Shown: in pieces, positions 57,301 to 64,000 of the stretch
Position numbering within the stretch: position 1 is the first letter of the stretch
How the letters are laid out: every line of letters starts with the position of its first letter
Assembly: GCF_030283145.1 (NCBI RefSeq)
Contig: NZ_JASNWE010000001.1
Span: forward strand, 1-64,000
Direction: 5' to 3'
Source of the DNA: Actinomadura xylanilytica
GTDB taxonomy: Bacteria > Actinomycetota > Actinomycetes > Streptosporangiales > Streptosporangiaceae
DNA: 64,000 nt
Notes under the pieces: model-generated
The model's input: the letters and a program-made list of their open reading frames with translations, nothing else
What the model was told of the DNA's origin: nothing
Database searches by the model: none
Program-made: the position numbers and the translations under genes

Positions 57301-60300
57301 TGCTCGAAGGCGGCCAGGTCGGTCTCGCGGACCCGGCCGAGCAGCTCGGCGAAACCGGGCCCTCCGGAGGTGTCGGTCCGCAGCACCAGGGAGTTGACGA
57401 AGCAGCCGACCAGTGCGTCGAGCGCGTCGTCGGTCCGTCCGGCGGCGGGCGTGCCGATCGGGACATCGGTCCCGGCGCCGAGGCGGGTGAGCAGCGCGGC
57501 GATGCCCGCCTGCACGGTCATGAACAGGCTGGCGTGCGCGTCCCGGGCCAGCGCGGCGAGCGCCCGGTGCAGCGCCGGCCCGAGGGTGAACGGGACGACG
57601 TCGCCCCGGTGGCCGGGCACCGCGGGCCGGGGCCGGTCCGCGGGGAGGTCGAGTTCGACCGGCAGGTCCCGGAGGGTGTCCTCCCAGTGGGCGAGCTGCC
57701 GTCCGGCGAGCGAGCCGGGGTCGGCGTCGTCGCCCAGCAGGTCCCGCTGCCACAGCGTGTAGTCGGCGTACTGCACGGGCAGCGGCGCCCAGCCGGGCTC
57801 GCGCCCGTCGCGGCGGGCCGTGTAGGCGGTGGCGAGGTCGTCGATCAGGCGGTTCTGCGACCACTCGTCCCCCGCGATGTGGTGCAGGAGGAGGAGCAGG
57901 ACGTGAGCGTCCGGGCCGGTCCGCAGCAGGGTGGCCCTGATCGGCGGCTCGGCGGCCAGGTCGAACGCGTACCGGGCGGCCTCGGCGAGGTCCTCTTCAA
58001 TGGCGGCACGGTGCAGGACGGGCTCCACAGCGGGGAGCACCCGCTGGTACGGGGTGCCGTCGTCGTCGGGGAAGAGCGTCCGCAGGCTCTCGTGCCGCGC
58101 CAGGAGGTCGCCGAGCGCGCCGTGGAGCGCCGCGCCGTCCAGGGGGCCGGTCAGGCGGAGCGCGATCGGGACGTTGTAGGCGGTCCGGTCGCCGGTCTGG
58201 TGCAGGAACCACAGGCCGCGCTGCGCCGACGACAGCGGGACCCGGCCGGGACGCGGCGCCGGGGCGAGCCGGGGCCGGCCGGAGGTCCCGGCGCCGAGCG
58301 CCGCGGCGGTCCCCGCGACGGTCGGCGCCTCGAACACCGTCCGGATGCCGAGCTCGGCCCCCAGCACCGCGCGGACCCGGCCCACCAGCCGGGCGGCCAG
58401 CAGCGAGTCGCCGCCGAGGTCGAAGAACCCGTCGTCCACGCCCACCGACGGCAGGCCGAGGACCTCGGCGAACAGCCCGCACAGCGCCTCCTCGCGCGCC
58501 GTGCGGGGCGCCGCGCCGGCGACGGCCGCCGCGAGGTCGGGCGCGGGCAGCGCCCGCCGGTCGAGCTTGCCGTTGACGGTCAGCGGCAGCGCCTCCACCG
58601 GCACGACCGCCGCGGGGACCAGGTGGGCGGGCAGCCGTTCGGCCAGGTACCCGCGCAGCTCCGCCGCGACCGGCCCCGCGCCCGCCGCGTAGGCGACCAG
58701 GCGGCGGTCGCCGGGACGGTCCTCGCGGACGATCACCGCGGCGCCGGTGACGGCGGGATGGGCGGCCAGGGCGGCCTCGATCTCGCCCGGCTCCACCCGG
58801 AACCCGCGGATCTTGACCTGGTCGTCGGCGCGGCCCCGGAACTCCAGGTCGCCGTCCGCCGTCCGGCGGGCGAGGTCGCCGGTGCGGTACATCCGGGAGC
58901 CGGGCGGGCCGTACGGGTCGGCGACGAACCGCTCCGCGGTCAGGCCGGGCCGTCCCAGGTACCCGTGGGCCAGGCCCTCGCCCGCGACGTACATCTCGGC
59001 CGTCCGGCCGGGCTCGACGGGTTGCAGCGCCCCGTCCAGCAGCAGGACCCGCAGGTCGGAGAGGGGACGGCCGATGCCGCCGCCCGCGCCGGGGCCGCCG
59101 GGGGCCGCGTCGGCGTGGGTCACGTGCACCGTGGTCTCGGTGATCCCGTACATGTTGACCAGGTGCGGGGCGCCCGCCGGGTGCCGCTCGTGCCACTCGG
59201 CCAGCCGCCCGTGGTCGAGCGCCTCGCCGCCGAAGACGACGTGGCGGAGCGCGGACAGGTCGTGCCGCCCCAGCTCGTCCCGGTCGGCGCGCATGAGCTG
59301 GTAGAACGCCGAAGGCGTCTGGTTGAGAACGGTCACCCGCTCATCGGCGAGCAGCCGCAGGAACGCGCCGGGCGAACGGCTGGTCTCGTGCGGGACGACG
59401 ACGAGCCGCCCGCCGTGCAGCAGCGCGCCCCACAGCTCCCACACCGAGAAGTCGAACGCGTAGGAGTGGAACAGCGTCCACACGTCCCGGGCGGTGAACC
59501 CGAACCGGTCGGCGGTCGCGGTGAAGAGCCGGACGACGTTGCGGTGCGGCACCACGACGCCCTTCGGCGCGCCGGTCGAGCCGGACGTGTAGATCACGTA
59601 CGCGGGAAGCCCGGGCGACGGGGCGCGGCCGAGGTCACCGGCCGGGTAGGCGTCCAGGGCCTCCAGCGTGCCGGGCGTGACCGTGCAGACGGGCCGGGCG
59701 TCGCCCAGCGTGGCGGCGATCCGTCCGGCGGGGTAGGCGGGGTCGATCGGCACGTACGCCGCACCGGTCTTGAGGACCGCCAGGATCGCGACCACCAGGT
59801 CCGCGGAGCGCGGCAGGGTGAGCGCGACGAGGCCGCCGGGGCCCGCGCCGCGCTCGGCCAGGAGGCGGGCGAGCCGGTTGGCGGCGGCGTTCAGCTCCGC
59901 GTAGGTCAGCTCCGTGGAGGTCCGGTCCGTGGAGGTCAGGTCCGGGCCGTCCGGGACGGTCACGGCGACGGCGTCCGGTGAGACGGCGGCCTGCCGCTCG
60001 AAGATCTGGGTGAGGCTCTCGCCCGGCGCCTCGGGACGGTGCGCCTGGGGACGGTCTCCGTCTGGACCCGCGGGCAGGACGGCGCGGCGGGTCGCCTCGT
60101 CGAGGAGGCCGAGCCGTCCGACCGGCCGGTCCGGGCCGCCCTCGGCGAACGCGTCCAGCAGCGCGGTCAGGCTCCGCACGTGCTCGGCGAGGTCGCCGGG
60201 CCCGTACAGGCGGGGGTTGGCGTCCAGCTCGAAGGGCGGCCCGCCCTGGTCGGCCCCTCCCCTGGCGCCGAGTCCGCGGACGGTGAGGGTCAGGTCGTCG

Positions 60301-61430
60301 ACCGGCCCGGCCGACAGGTGGCGGGTGGTCGCCGGGCAGCCGGCGAAGCTCAGCGACGGGGTGAACGGCTTGATGTTGACCAGCGGCCCGGTCAGCCGCC
60401 GCCGCCCGCCGAGCAGCCGCAGGTCGCGGCGCAGATCCTCGCCCTGGTAGCGGCCGTGCCGGCGGGCCTCGCGCAGCCTCGCCGCCACCTGGGCGACGAG
60501 TTCCCCGGCGGTCGTGCCGGGCCGGACGTCCAACCGGAGCGGGACGACGTTGACGACCATGCCGGGCACCCGCGCGGCGGCCGTGCCGAGCCGTCCCATG
60601 AGCGGCAGGCCGAGCACCACGTCGCGGGTCCCGGTCCGGCGGTGCAGGTAGGCCGCCGCGCCGGCGATCACGGCTTCGGGCCACGTCGCCCGGGCCTCCT
60701 TGGCGAGGACGGTCAGGCCGGCCGCCGGGATCAGGCCGGTGCGGCGGAGGAAACCGGGCGCGGGCACCGGGGCGCCCTCCGCCAGCCCGACCGCCTCGGG
60801 GGCGTCCGCGAACCGTCCCGTCCAGTAGGCCCGGTCGGCGGCACGGCGATCGGAGGCCCGGTAAACGGCCTCGTCCTCGACCAGCGTGCGCAGCGGCAGG
60901 AACGGGCTCACGCCCGGCTCGCGCCCCTCGGCCAGGGCCGTGCAGGTCTCGGCGACGCGCCGCGCGACCTGCGCGAAGCCGTAGCCGTCCATGACGACGT
61001 GGTGGCAGCGCATGTACCAGAAGGACCGCTCCGGCCCCGCGGTGATCAGCGCCTGGGTGAACAGCGGGCCGGAGCCCGGCGGCACCGGGCGGGCCAGGTC
61101 GCCGCGCATCCACTCCTCGGCGGCGGCGCGCGGAGCGGGGGCGGCGCCCACCTCGAGGCGGTGCAGCGGCCACGCCCCCGGTTCGACCGCCTGCCACGGC
61201 CCGTCGGGCCCGTCCCCGATCGTGACGTTCAGCGCGTCGATCTCGGCGACGGCCAGGCGCAGCGCGCGCTCGAAGAGGGCAGGGTCCACCGGCCCGTGGA
61301 TCTCCACGTACTCGCCGGTGTTGTAGGCCGGGCTGGACGGATCGAGCCGCTGCGCGTACCAGACCCCCGCCTGCGCGCCCGTGAGCGGCATCGCGCCCGG
61401 GGGACGGGGCATCGCTGCCGGATCGGTCAT
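54354..61430 (-). CDS. two-module siderophore NRPS (C-A-PCP-C-A-PCP-TE)
   Basis: A 2358-residue synthetase. C1 is about 15-450 (HHVVMDG), A1 about 480-960 (YVIYTSGSTGAPKG), PCP1 near 1003 (LGGDSLLAAR), C2 about 1040-1480 (HHIAGDE), A2 about 1520-2000 (YVIYTSGSTGRPKG), PCP2 near 2050 (LGGHSLLAAR) and TE about 2090-2358 (GWSFGG). By hand alignment to GrsA, the A1 pocket reads D-F-W-N-V-G-M-V-H, a threonine code. A2 reads D-A-W-G-V-G-A-V-N, which I cannot assign. C1 should accept DHB from the free carrier protein. There is no epimerase. The layout equals DhbF, but module order differs (Thr first). The ATG overlaps the GNAT stop. No MbtH gene was seen. Confidence 0.93.
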   Translation of the reverse strand: MTDPAAMPRPPGAMPLTGAQAGVWYAQRLDPSSPAYNTGEYVEIHGPVDPALFERALRLAVAEIDALNVTIGDGPDGPWQAVEPGAWPLHRLEVGAAPAPRAAAEEWMRGDLARPVPPGSGPLFTQALITAGPERSFWYMRCHHVVMDGYGFAQVARRVAETCTALAEGREPGVSPFLPLRTLVEDEAVYRASDRRAADRAYWTGRFADAPEAVGLAEGAPVPAPGFLRRTGLIPAAGLTVLAKEARATWPEAVIAGAAAYLHRRTGTRDVVLGLPLMGRLGTAAARVPGMVVNVVPLRLDVRPGTTAGELVAQVAARLREARRHGRYQGEDLRRDLRLLGGRRRLTGPLVNIKPFTPSLSFAGCPATTRHLSAGPVDDLTLTVRGLGARGGADQGGPPFELDANPRLYGPGDLAEHVRSLTALLDAFAEGGPDRPVGRLGLLDEATRRAVLPAGPDGDRPQAHRPEAPGESLTQIFERQAAVSPDAVAVTVPDGPDLTSTDRTSTELTYAELNAAANRLARLLAERGAGPGGLVALTLPRSADLVVAILAVLKTGAAYVPIDPAYPAGRIAATLGDARPVCTVTPGTLEALDAYPAGDLGRAPSPGLPAYVIYTSGSTGAPKGVVVPHRNVVRLFTATADRFGFTARDVWTLFHSYAFDFSVWELWGALLHGGRLVVVPHETSRSPGAFLRLLADERVTVLNQTPSAFYQLMRADRDELGRHDLSALRHVVFGGEALDHGRLAEWHERHPAGAPHLVNMYGITETTVHVTHADAAPGGPGAGGGIGRPLSDLRVLLLDGALQPVEPGRTAEMYVAGEGLAHGYLGRPGLTAERFVADPYGPPGSRMYRTGDLARRTADGDLEFRGRADDQVKIRGFRVEPGEIEAALAAHPAVTGAAVIVREDRPGDRRLVAYAAGAGPVAAELRGYLAERLPAHLVPAAVVPVEALPLTVNGKLDRRALPAPDLAAAVAGAAPRTAREEALCGLFAEVLGLPSVGVDDGFFDLGGDSLLAARLVGRVRAVLGAELGIRTVFEAPTVAGTAAALGAGTSGRPRLAPAPRPGRVPLSSAQRGLWFLHQTGDRTAYNVPIALRLTGPLDGAALHGALGDLLARHESLRTLFPDDDGTPYQRVLPAVEPVLHRAAIEEDLAEAARYAFDLAAEPPIRATLLRTGPDAHVLLLLLHHIAGDEWSQNRLIDDLATAYTARRDGREPGWAPLPVQYADYTLWQRDLLGDDADPGSLAGRQLAHWEDTLRDLPVELDLPADRPRPAVPGHRGDVVPFTLGPALHRALAALARDAHASLFMTVQAGIAALLTRLGAGTDVPIGTPAAGRTDDALDALVGCFVNSLVLRTDTSGGPGFAELLGRVRETDLAAFEHQDLPFERLVEALRPPRSLTRHPLFQVMLTYWNDQGARPGLPGGLTAEVTTVPTGAAKFDLAFRLAEHAGRDGVDGVVEYRTDLFDRATVEALAARLVRLLEAAAADPGRPITELDVLGADERRTLLRDWNDTAHGTPPATFPALFEAQVRRSPDATAVVLGDRELTYAQLDARADRLARRLAAELGAGPEELVGVALPRSIDMIVAVLAVLKTGAAYLPLDPDYPADRLAHMVRDARPAGVITTPGTRPPGGAREILLGGDVPEPEPHVRVPGPASVRNAAYVIYTSGSTGRPKGVVVTHAGIAGLVATQERRLGARPGLRVLHFASLSFDAAFWQLCIPLLSGGTLVICPADLRVPGPELAGYARRHRVGLLGLPPSLLAMIPEDVELPEGATLVVGAEKVPPELAARWGRRHRVVNAYGPTEATVNATLWDCDPDAAGPVPIGRPDPGTRAYVLDAALRPVPPGVTGELYLAGDGLARGYLGRPGQTAERFVADPFGPPGTRLYRTGDLARWSRDGALHFAGRADDQVKVRGFRIELGEIETVLARQDGVARAAVVVREDRPGDVRLAAYVVPAGDAAERGPGGRELKRALAAELPEHMVPPSITLLGALPLTPSGKLDRAALPAPDPAASAAPGRGPRNRQEEMLCELYAEVLGVRRAGIDDSFFDLGGHSLLAARLIGRVRAEFGVRISVGTVFAAPTPAELADRLESGADGEALEILLPFRTSGTGTPLFCFHPAGGIAWCFSGLMKHVHDVPIYGVQARNLSRRTAPAQTLEEMTAEYVAEMRKVRPHGPYALLGWSFGGVIAHHVAVALQDAGEEVELVVMLDSYPSGVWDTHPSEEDALRALLYMVGHDLAAADRPVDRERVMAILRAEGSALANLRDFTPAAMIDNFAVSARLEKDAAFGRFDGDLLFFTAALDPAALGPGATAPTHHLWEPHVGGAIDNHDLDCAHRDMTLPGPIAEIGALVGARLREGRR

Positions 61431-62077
61431 GCGGGCAGGCTCGGCACGTCGGCCTCGGTCCGCGGCCAGATGAACAGCGCGGCCCGCTTGTGCGGAAGGT
61501 CGACCTCGCCGAGGAACCGCAGGCCGAGCTTGGTGTCCACGCGGCGGGCCGCCTGGTTGGACGCGTCCGGCTCGGAGACGATCCGGGCGCACTCGGGCTC
61601 GGCCGCGAACACCCCGTCGATGAACGCGCGGAAGATCCGGACGGCGAGGCCGCGGCCGACGCCGTCGGTCTCGCCGATGGCGATGTGGAAGCCCACGTCG
61701 TGGGCGCGGGCCGGGTAGGTCTCGGCGACCACGTCGCGGGCGGCGCGGTAGAGCTCGACGTAGGCGACCGGGCGGCCGTCGAACTCGACGATGAACGGGC
61801 GGGCGTAGTCGCCGGCGAGCTGCCCGCCGATCTCGGCGGCCCAGCGCTCCCGGGTCCACGCCTGGTCGTAGCCGGCCGCGACGTGCGGCAGGTTCATCCA
61901 GCGGTGCACCAGGTCGAGGTCGGCGCCGTCCGGCAGCGCGATCCGGGCTCTGAACGGGGCGGCGAGATCGGGCACCGGCGGCGGGCCGGCGGCCAGGACC
62001 GCCGGGCCGAGCCCTTCGCGGATCTCGCGGGTGTACTCGCCGGTCCGCGGTCCCGGTGCGCTGCCAGAGCTGGGCAC
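61427..62077 (-). CDS. IucB/MbtK-type hydroxamate acyltransferase (GNAT)
   Basis: A 216-residue acetyltransferase of the siderophore AlcB/IucB/RhbD branch. Landmarks are DLDLVHRWMNLPHVAAGYDQ near the N-terminal third, IVEFDGRPVAYVELYRA, HDVGFHIAIGE and ARRVDTKLGLRFLGEVDLPHK. It transfers an acyl (probably acetyl) group to the N-hydroxylated side chain made by the monooxygenase at 50.6 kb. GTG 62077 has AGGAGG 4 bp upstream. It is the first gene of the leftward siderophore operon, behind two iron boxes. Confidence 0.88.
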   Translation of the reverse strand: MPSSGSAPGPRTGEYTREIREGLGPAVLAAGPPPVPDLAAPFRARIALPDGADLDLVHRWMNLPHVAAGYDQAWTRERWAAEIGGQLAGDYARPFIVEFDGRPVAYVELYRAARDVVAETYPARAHDVGFHIAIGETDGVGRGLAVRIFRAFIDGVFAAEPECARIVSEPDASNQAARRVDTKLGLRFLGEVDLPHKRAALFIWPRTEADVPSLPA

Positions 62078-62100
62078 GTCGCCTCCTGAAGATCAGTAGG

Positions 62101-62144
62101 TTAGGCAAGCCTAAGCTAACTTGACTTAGGCAAGGCTCAGCTAA
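62101..62144 (-). promoter_or_regulatory. two iron boxes of the NRPS operon
   Basis: TTAGGCAAGCCTAAGCTAA (62101-62119) and TTAGGCAAGGCTCAGCTAA (62126-62144) match the DmdR/IdeR consensus at 14 and 15 of 19 positions by eye. They are tandem, 25 bp apart, 24-67 bp upstream of the GNAT start. Confidence 0.75.
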
Positions 62145-62222
62145 GCACCGTCACTCCGGACGGTCAACGCCGCACCGGCCGAACCCGAGCGAGAGCGATC
62201 CAGGACACATCGGAGTGACAAG

Positions 62223-62241
62223 TTAGGTGAGGCTAACCTAA
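62223..62241 (+). promoter_or_regulatory. near-perfect iron box of binding-protein gene
   Basis: TTAGGTGAGGCTAACCTAA differs from the consensus TTAGGTTAGGCTAACCTAA at one base. It lies 38 bp upstream of the ATG at 62279. Confidence 0.85.
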
Positions 62242-62278
62242 AACCCCCCTCGCCACGTGTCGTCCGACAGGAGCTCCG

Positions 62279-63265
62279 ATGTCGTCCACCATCCCCCCGC
62301 CCAGCGCCTGCGCCCGCCGCCGGATCGCCGTCCTCGCGGCCGGGCTGCTCGCCCTCACCCTGGGCCTCACCGCCTGCGGGGACGGGGACGGCGGCGCGAG
62401 CGGCGGCGGCGAGACCCGCACGGTCGTCGACGCCACCGGCGCGAAGGTCGAGGTGCCCGCCGCGCCCAAGCGGGTCGTCGCACTGAACGAGACCGACCTC
62501 GACTCGGCGCTGGCGCTCGGCGTGCAGCCGGTCGGCGTCACCAACGGTCGCTTCGCCAAGGACGTCCCGGGCTACCTCAAGACCAGGCTGACCGGCGATT
62601 ACAAGATCGTCGGCGACCTCGGCACGCCGGTGCTGGAGAAGGTGGCGCAGGCCCGGCCGGACCTGATCCTGGCCGGGTTCATCGCCGACCAGAAGGTGAT
62701 CGAGCAGCTCAGAAAGATCACCCCGGCCACCGTGCTGACCACGAAGATGACCGAGGACTGGAAGGCGACCTTCACTCGCACCGCCGAGGTGCTGGGCAAA
62801 CCGGCGCAGGGCGGGACGGTCCTGGCCGGCTACGACGCCCGGGTCAAGAAGGTCAAGGAGGGGCTCGGGGCCGCCGCGGGCGCCACGGTCAGCATCGTCC
62901 GCTGGAACGCCACCGGCCCGAGCTACATGCTCAAGGACCACTTCTCCAGTCTGGTGATCCGCGACCTCGGCCTGAACCGGCCGGCCGGGCAGCTCACCCC
63001 CGCCGGCTTCTCCCCGAGCGACGCGCTCAGCCTGGAGAACCTCACGACGCTGGACGGCGACTGGATGTTCCTCGGCACGCTCAACCCCGACTCGGACGCC
63101 GCGCTCGCCGAGGCCAGGAAGATCCCCGCCTTCACCGACCTGGGCGTCGTCCGGGCCGGCCACGTGGTCAACGTGGACGGCGCGATCTGGACCTCCCGGG
63201 GCGGCCCGGCCGCCGCGGGCAGCGTCCTCGGCGACGTCGAGAAGGCCCTCGCGCCGCGGCGGTAG
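62279..63265 (+). CDS. iron-siderophore-binding lipoprotein
   Basis: A 328-residue ABC-transporter substrate-binding protein. The lipoprotein signal peptide ends in LTAC (Cys about residue 33). The mature protein has the FecB/FepB pattern: AAPKRVVALNETDLDSALALG, KVAQARPDLILAGFIAD, a long helical linker, and AIWTSRGGPAAAGSVLGDVE. It should deliver the ferric siderophore to the permease-ATPase encoded 30 kb away at 31-34 kb, as no other permease is nearby. AGGAG precedes the ATG. It is divergent from the NRPS operon and followed by a very strong terminator. Confidence 0.93.
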   Translation: MSSTIPPPSACARRRIAVLAAGLLALTLGLTACGDGDGGASGGGETRTVVDATGAKVEVPAAPKRVVALNETDLDSALALGVQPVGVTNGRFAKDVPGYLKTRLTGDYKIVGDLGTPVLEKVAQARPDLILAGFIADQKVIEQLRKITPATVLTTKMTEDWKATFTRTAEVLGKPAQGGTVLAGYDARVKKVKEGLGAAAGATVSIVRWNATGPSYMLKDHFSSLVIRDLGLNRPAGQLTPAGFSPSDALSLENLTTLDGDWMFLGTLNPDSDAALAEARKIPAFTDLGVVRAGHVVNVDGAIWTSRGGPAAAGSVLGDVEKALAPRR

Positions 63266-63277
63266 GGCGCACGGCGA

Positions 63278-63324
63278 AACGGGGACGCCCCGGCGATCAT
63301 CTCGATCGCCGGGGCGTCCCCGTT
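63278..63324. terminator. strong hairpin terminator after binding-protein gene
   Basis: Perfect 21-bp arms (AACGGGGACGCCCCGGCGATC and its complement) with a 5-base loop, 12 bp after the stop codon. It is followed on the plus strand by TTCCTGT, and may serve the convergent gene as well. Confidence 0.85.
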
Positions 63325-63360
63325 CCTGTGCGGCGCTTCCCGAAGTGGGCGGCCTCTGGG

Positions 63361-63981
63361 TCACAGGGGCTTGGGAGCACCCTTCGTACCCGGGCCGGAG
63401 CCCCACTTGAGGACCTCGTACTTGACGCCGTTGATGTGGCCCTCACCCGTGCCCGCGTTGTACTTGCTGTCCGGCTTCTTGCCGTCCAGAAGGTAACGGA
63501 AGGTGTAGGTGTCCAGGTCCAGCATCACGCCATTGTGGGAAGGCGTTCCAGGCCCACGGTCACCGATGAAGCCGGTGACGCTGCGGCCGTTGGCGGTCAC
63601 CTTGACCTTGGTGTGCATCGGCCAGCTCGGGCTGGCGAACAGGCCCTTCTGCATCGGCTTGCCGCCGGCCGGAGCACCGGTGTCGCCGTTGACGCCGGAA
63701 CCGTCGTCCCAGAAGTAGGACGCCTTGGTCTTGCCACTGATGATCGCCTTGCTGCTCTTGGCGGTCTTCTTCTTGTCAGTGGCCTTCTTCTGCGCGGTCT
63801 GGCCCTTCTGGGGGGCCTTCTTCGGCGCCGACTGCTCGGCGGCGAGCTGCTGCTGCGCGGGCAGCTTCATCTGCTCGGGGGCGGAGTCGTTGCTGGCAGC
63901 GGCCACGCCGGCCGCCATCATGCCGGCCAGACAAGTGCCGGTCACCGCGGTCAGGGCAACATTGATCGCGCGCTGGTGCAT
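63361..63981 (-). CDS. secreted RlpA-like double-psi beta-barrel protein
   Basis: A 206-residue protein with a Sec signal peptide (INVALTAVTGTCLAGMMAAG, cleavage near ASN, residue 30) and a Lys/Gln/Ala-rich linker (about 35-80) likely to contact the cell wall. The C-terminal RlpA/DPBB-like domain holds TKASYFWDDGSGVNGD, TKVKVTANGRSVTGFIGDRG and NGVMLDLDTYTFRYL. The conserved Asp of the fold is in the IGDRGPG segment. It could bind or cleave peptidoglycan. It is convergent with the siderophore-binding gene. Confidence 0.82.
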   Translation of the reverse strand: MHQRAINVALTAVTGTCLAGMMAAGVAAASNDSAPEQMKLPAQQQLAAEQSAPKKAPQKGQTAQKKATDKKKTAKSSKAIISGKTKASYFWDDGSGVNGDTGAPAGGKPMQKGLFASPSWPMHTKVKVTANGRSVTGFIGDRGPGTPSHNGVMLDLDTYTFRYLLDGKKPDSKYNAGTGEGHINGVKYEVLKWGSGPGTKGAPKPL

Positions 63982-64000
63982 GAGAATCCTTTGTTCGGCG

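Noticed and set aside
54432..59981. 1849-codon open frame on the plus strand
   Set aside because: It is antisense to the NRPS gene with typical shadow composition (Arg/Gly/Val/Gln), no motif and no ribosome binding site. The NRPS frame shows all catalytic motifs.
61427..62108. N-terminal extension of the NRPS frame up to 62108
   Set aside because: That part is a shadow of the acyltransferase gene. The ATG at 61430 overlaps the acyltransferase stop and starts directly before the first condensation domain.

Overview
The window is very GC-rich, with dense short-gap operons, many GTGA/ATGA stop-start overlaps, GTG/TTG starts and strong codon bias. Its gene set is typical of filamentous actinomycetes: SpoIIE-type phosphatases, paired small HATPase proteins, DUF574 methyltransferase, class II DAHP synthase and DmdR/IdeR-type iron boxes. 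I infer a Streptosporangiales-like actinomycete (Actinomadura or relatives), but no rRNA gene lies inside the window to prove it.

Regions: (1) 0-0.5 kb: leftward promoters and leader of an rRNA operon whose 16S gene lies outside the left edge, followed by a decayed Acg-type nitroreductase. (2) 1.2-5.1 kb: RlmA-type methyltransferase, thioredoxin, a divergent group 2 sigma factor behind a SigR-like promoter, and class II DAHP synthase. (3) 5.3-13.8 kb: a signalling island with an anti-sigma-type kinase, STAS antagonist, GAF/PP2C phosphatase, a soluble hybrid histidine kinase with seven HAMP units, and a response regulator. (4) 13.9-25.3 kb: gltX and assorted metabolic or regulatory genes, including a translationally coupled pair, a TROVE-vWA protein and an ARPP-like protein with a Fis-like C-terminal HTH. 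This pair is the least understood system here. (5) 26.2-35.2 kb: first half of a siderophore locus: 2,3-dihydroxybenzoate (DHB) synthesis and activation (dhbA, C, E, isochorismatase, free aryl carrier protein) diverging from a siderophore importer and a Fes-like esterase. (6) 35.2-50.4 kb: unrelated genes (unknown helical protein, ECF sigma with a propeller partner, pgm, sirtuin, DUF574 methyltransferase, HATPase/HTH pair, complete Mrp antiporter operon). (7) 50.6-63.3 kb: second half of the siderophore locus: ornithine N5-monooxygenase, siderophore-interacting reductase, MFS exporter, two-module NRPS with thioesterase, hydroxamate acyltransferase, and a divergent siderophore-binding lipoprotein. 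The window ends in a secreted RlpA-like protein.

How the parts work together: under iron limitation, release of a DmdR/IdeR-type repressor from the boxes near 30.9 and 62.1-62.2 kb should switch on both halves. DHB is made from chorismate, loaded by DhbE on the free carrier protein, and condensed by the NRPS with Thr (first A-domain code D-F-W-N-V-G-M-V-H) and a second monomer, plausibly N5-acyl-N5-hydroxyornithine made by the monooxygenase and the GNAT. The product is predicted to be a mixed catecholate-hydroxamate siderophore, probably containing a Thr ester. It would be exported by the MFS protein, re-imported by the binding protein and FecCD/ATPase, and opened by the esterase and the SIP reductase. 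Class II DAHP synthase elsewhere in the window feeds the same shikimate/chorismate pool.
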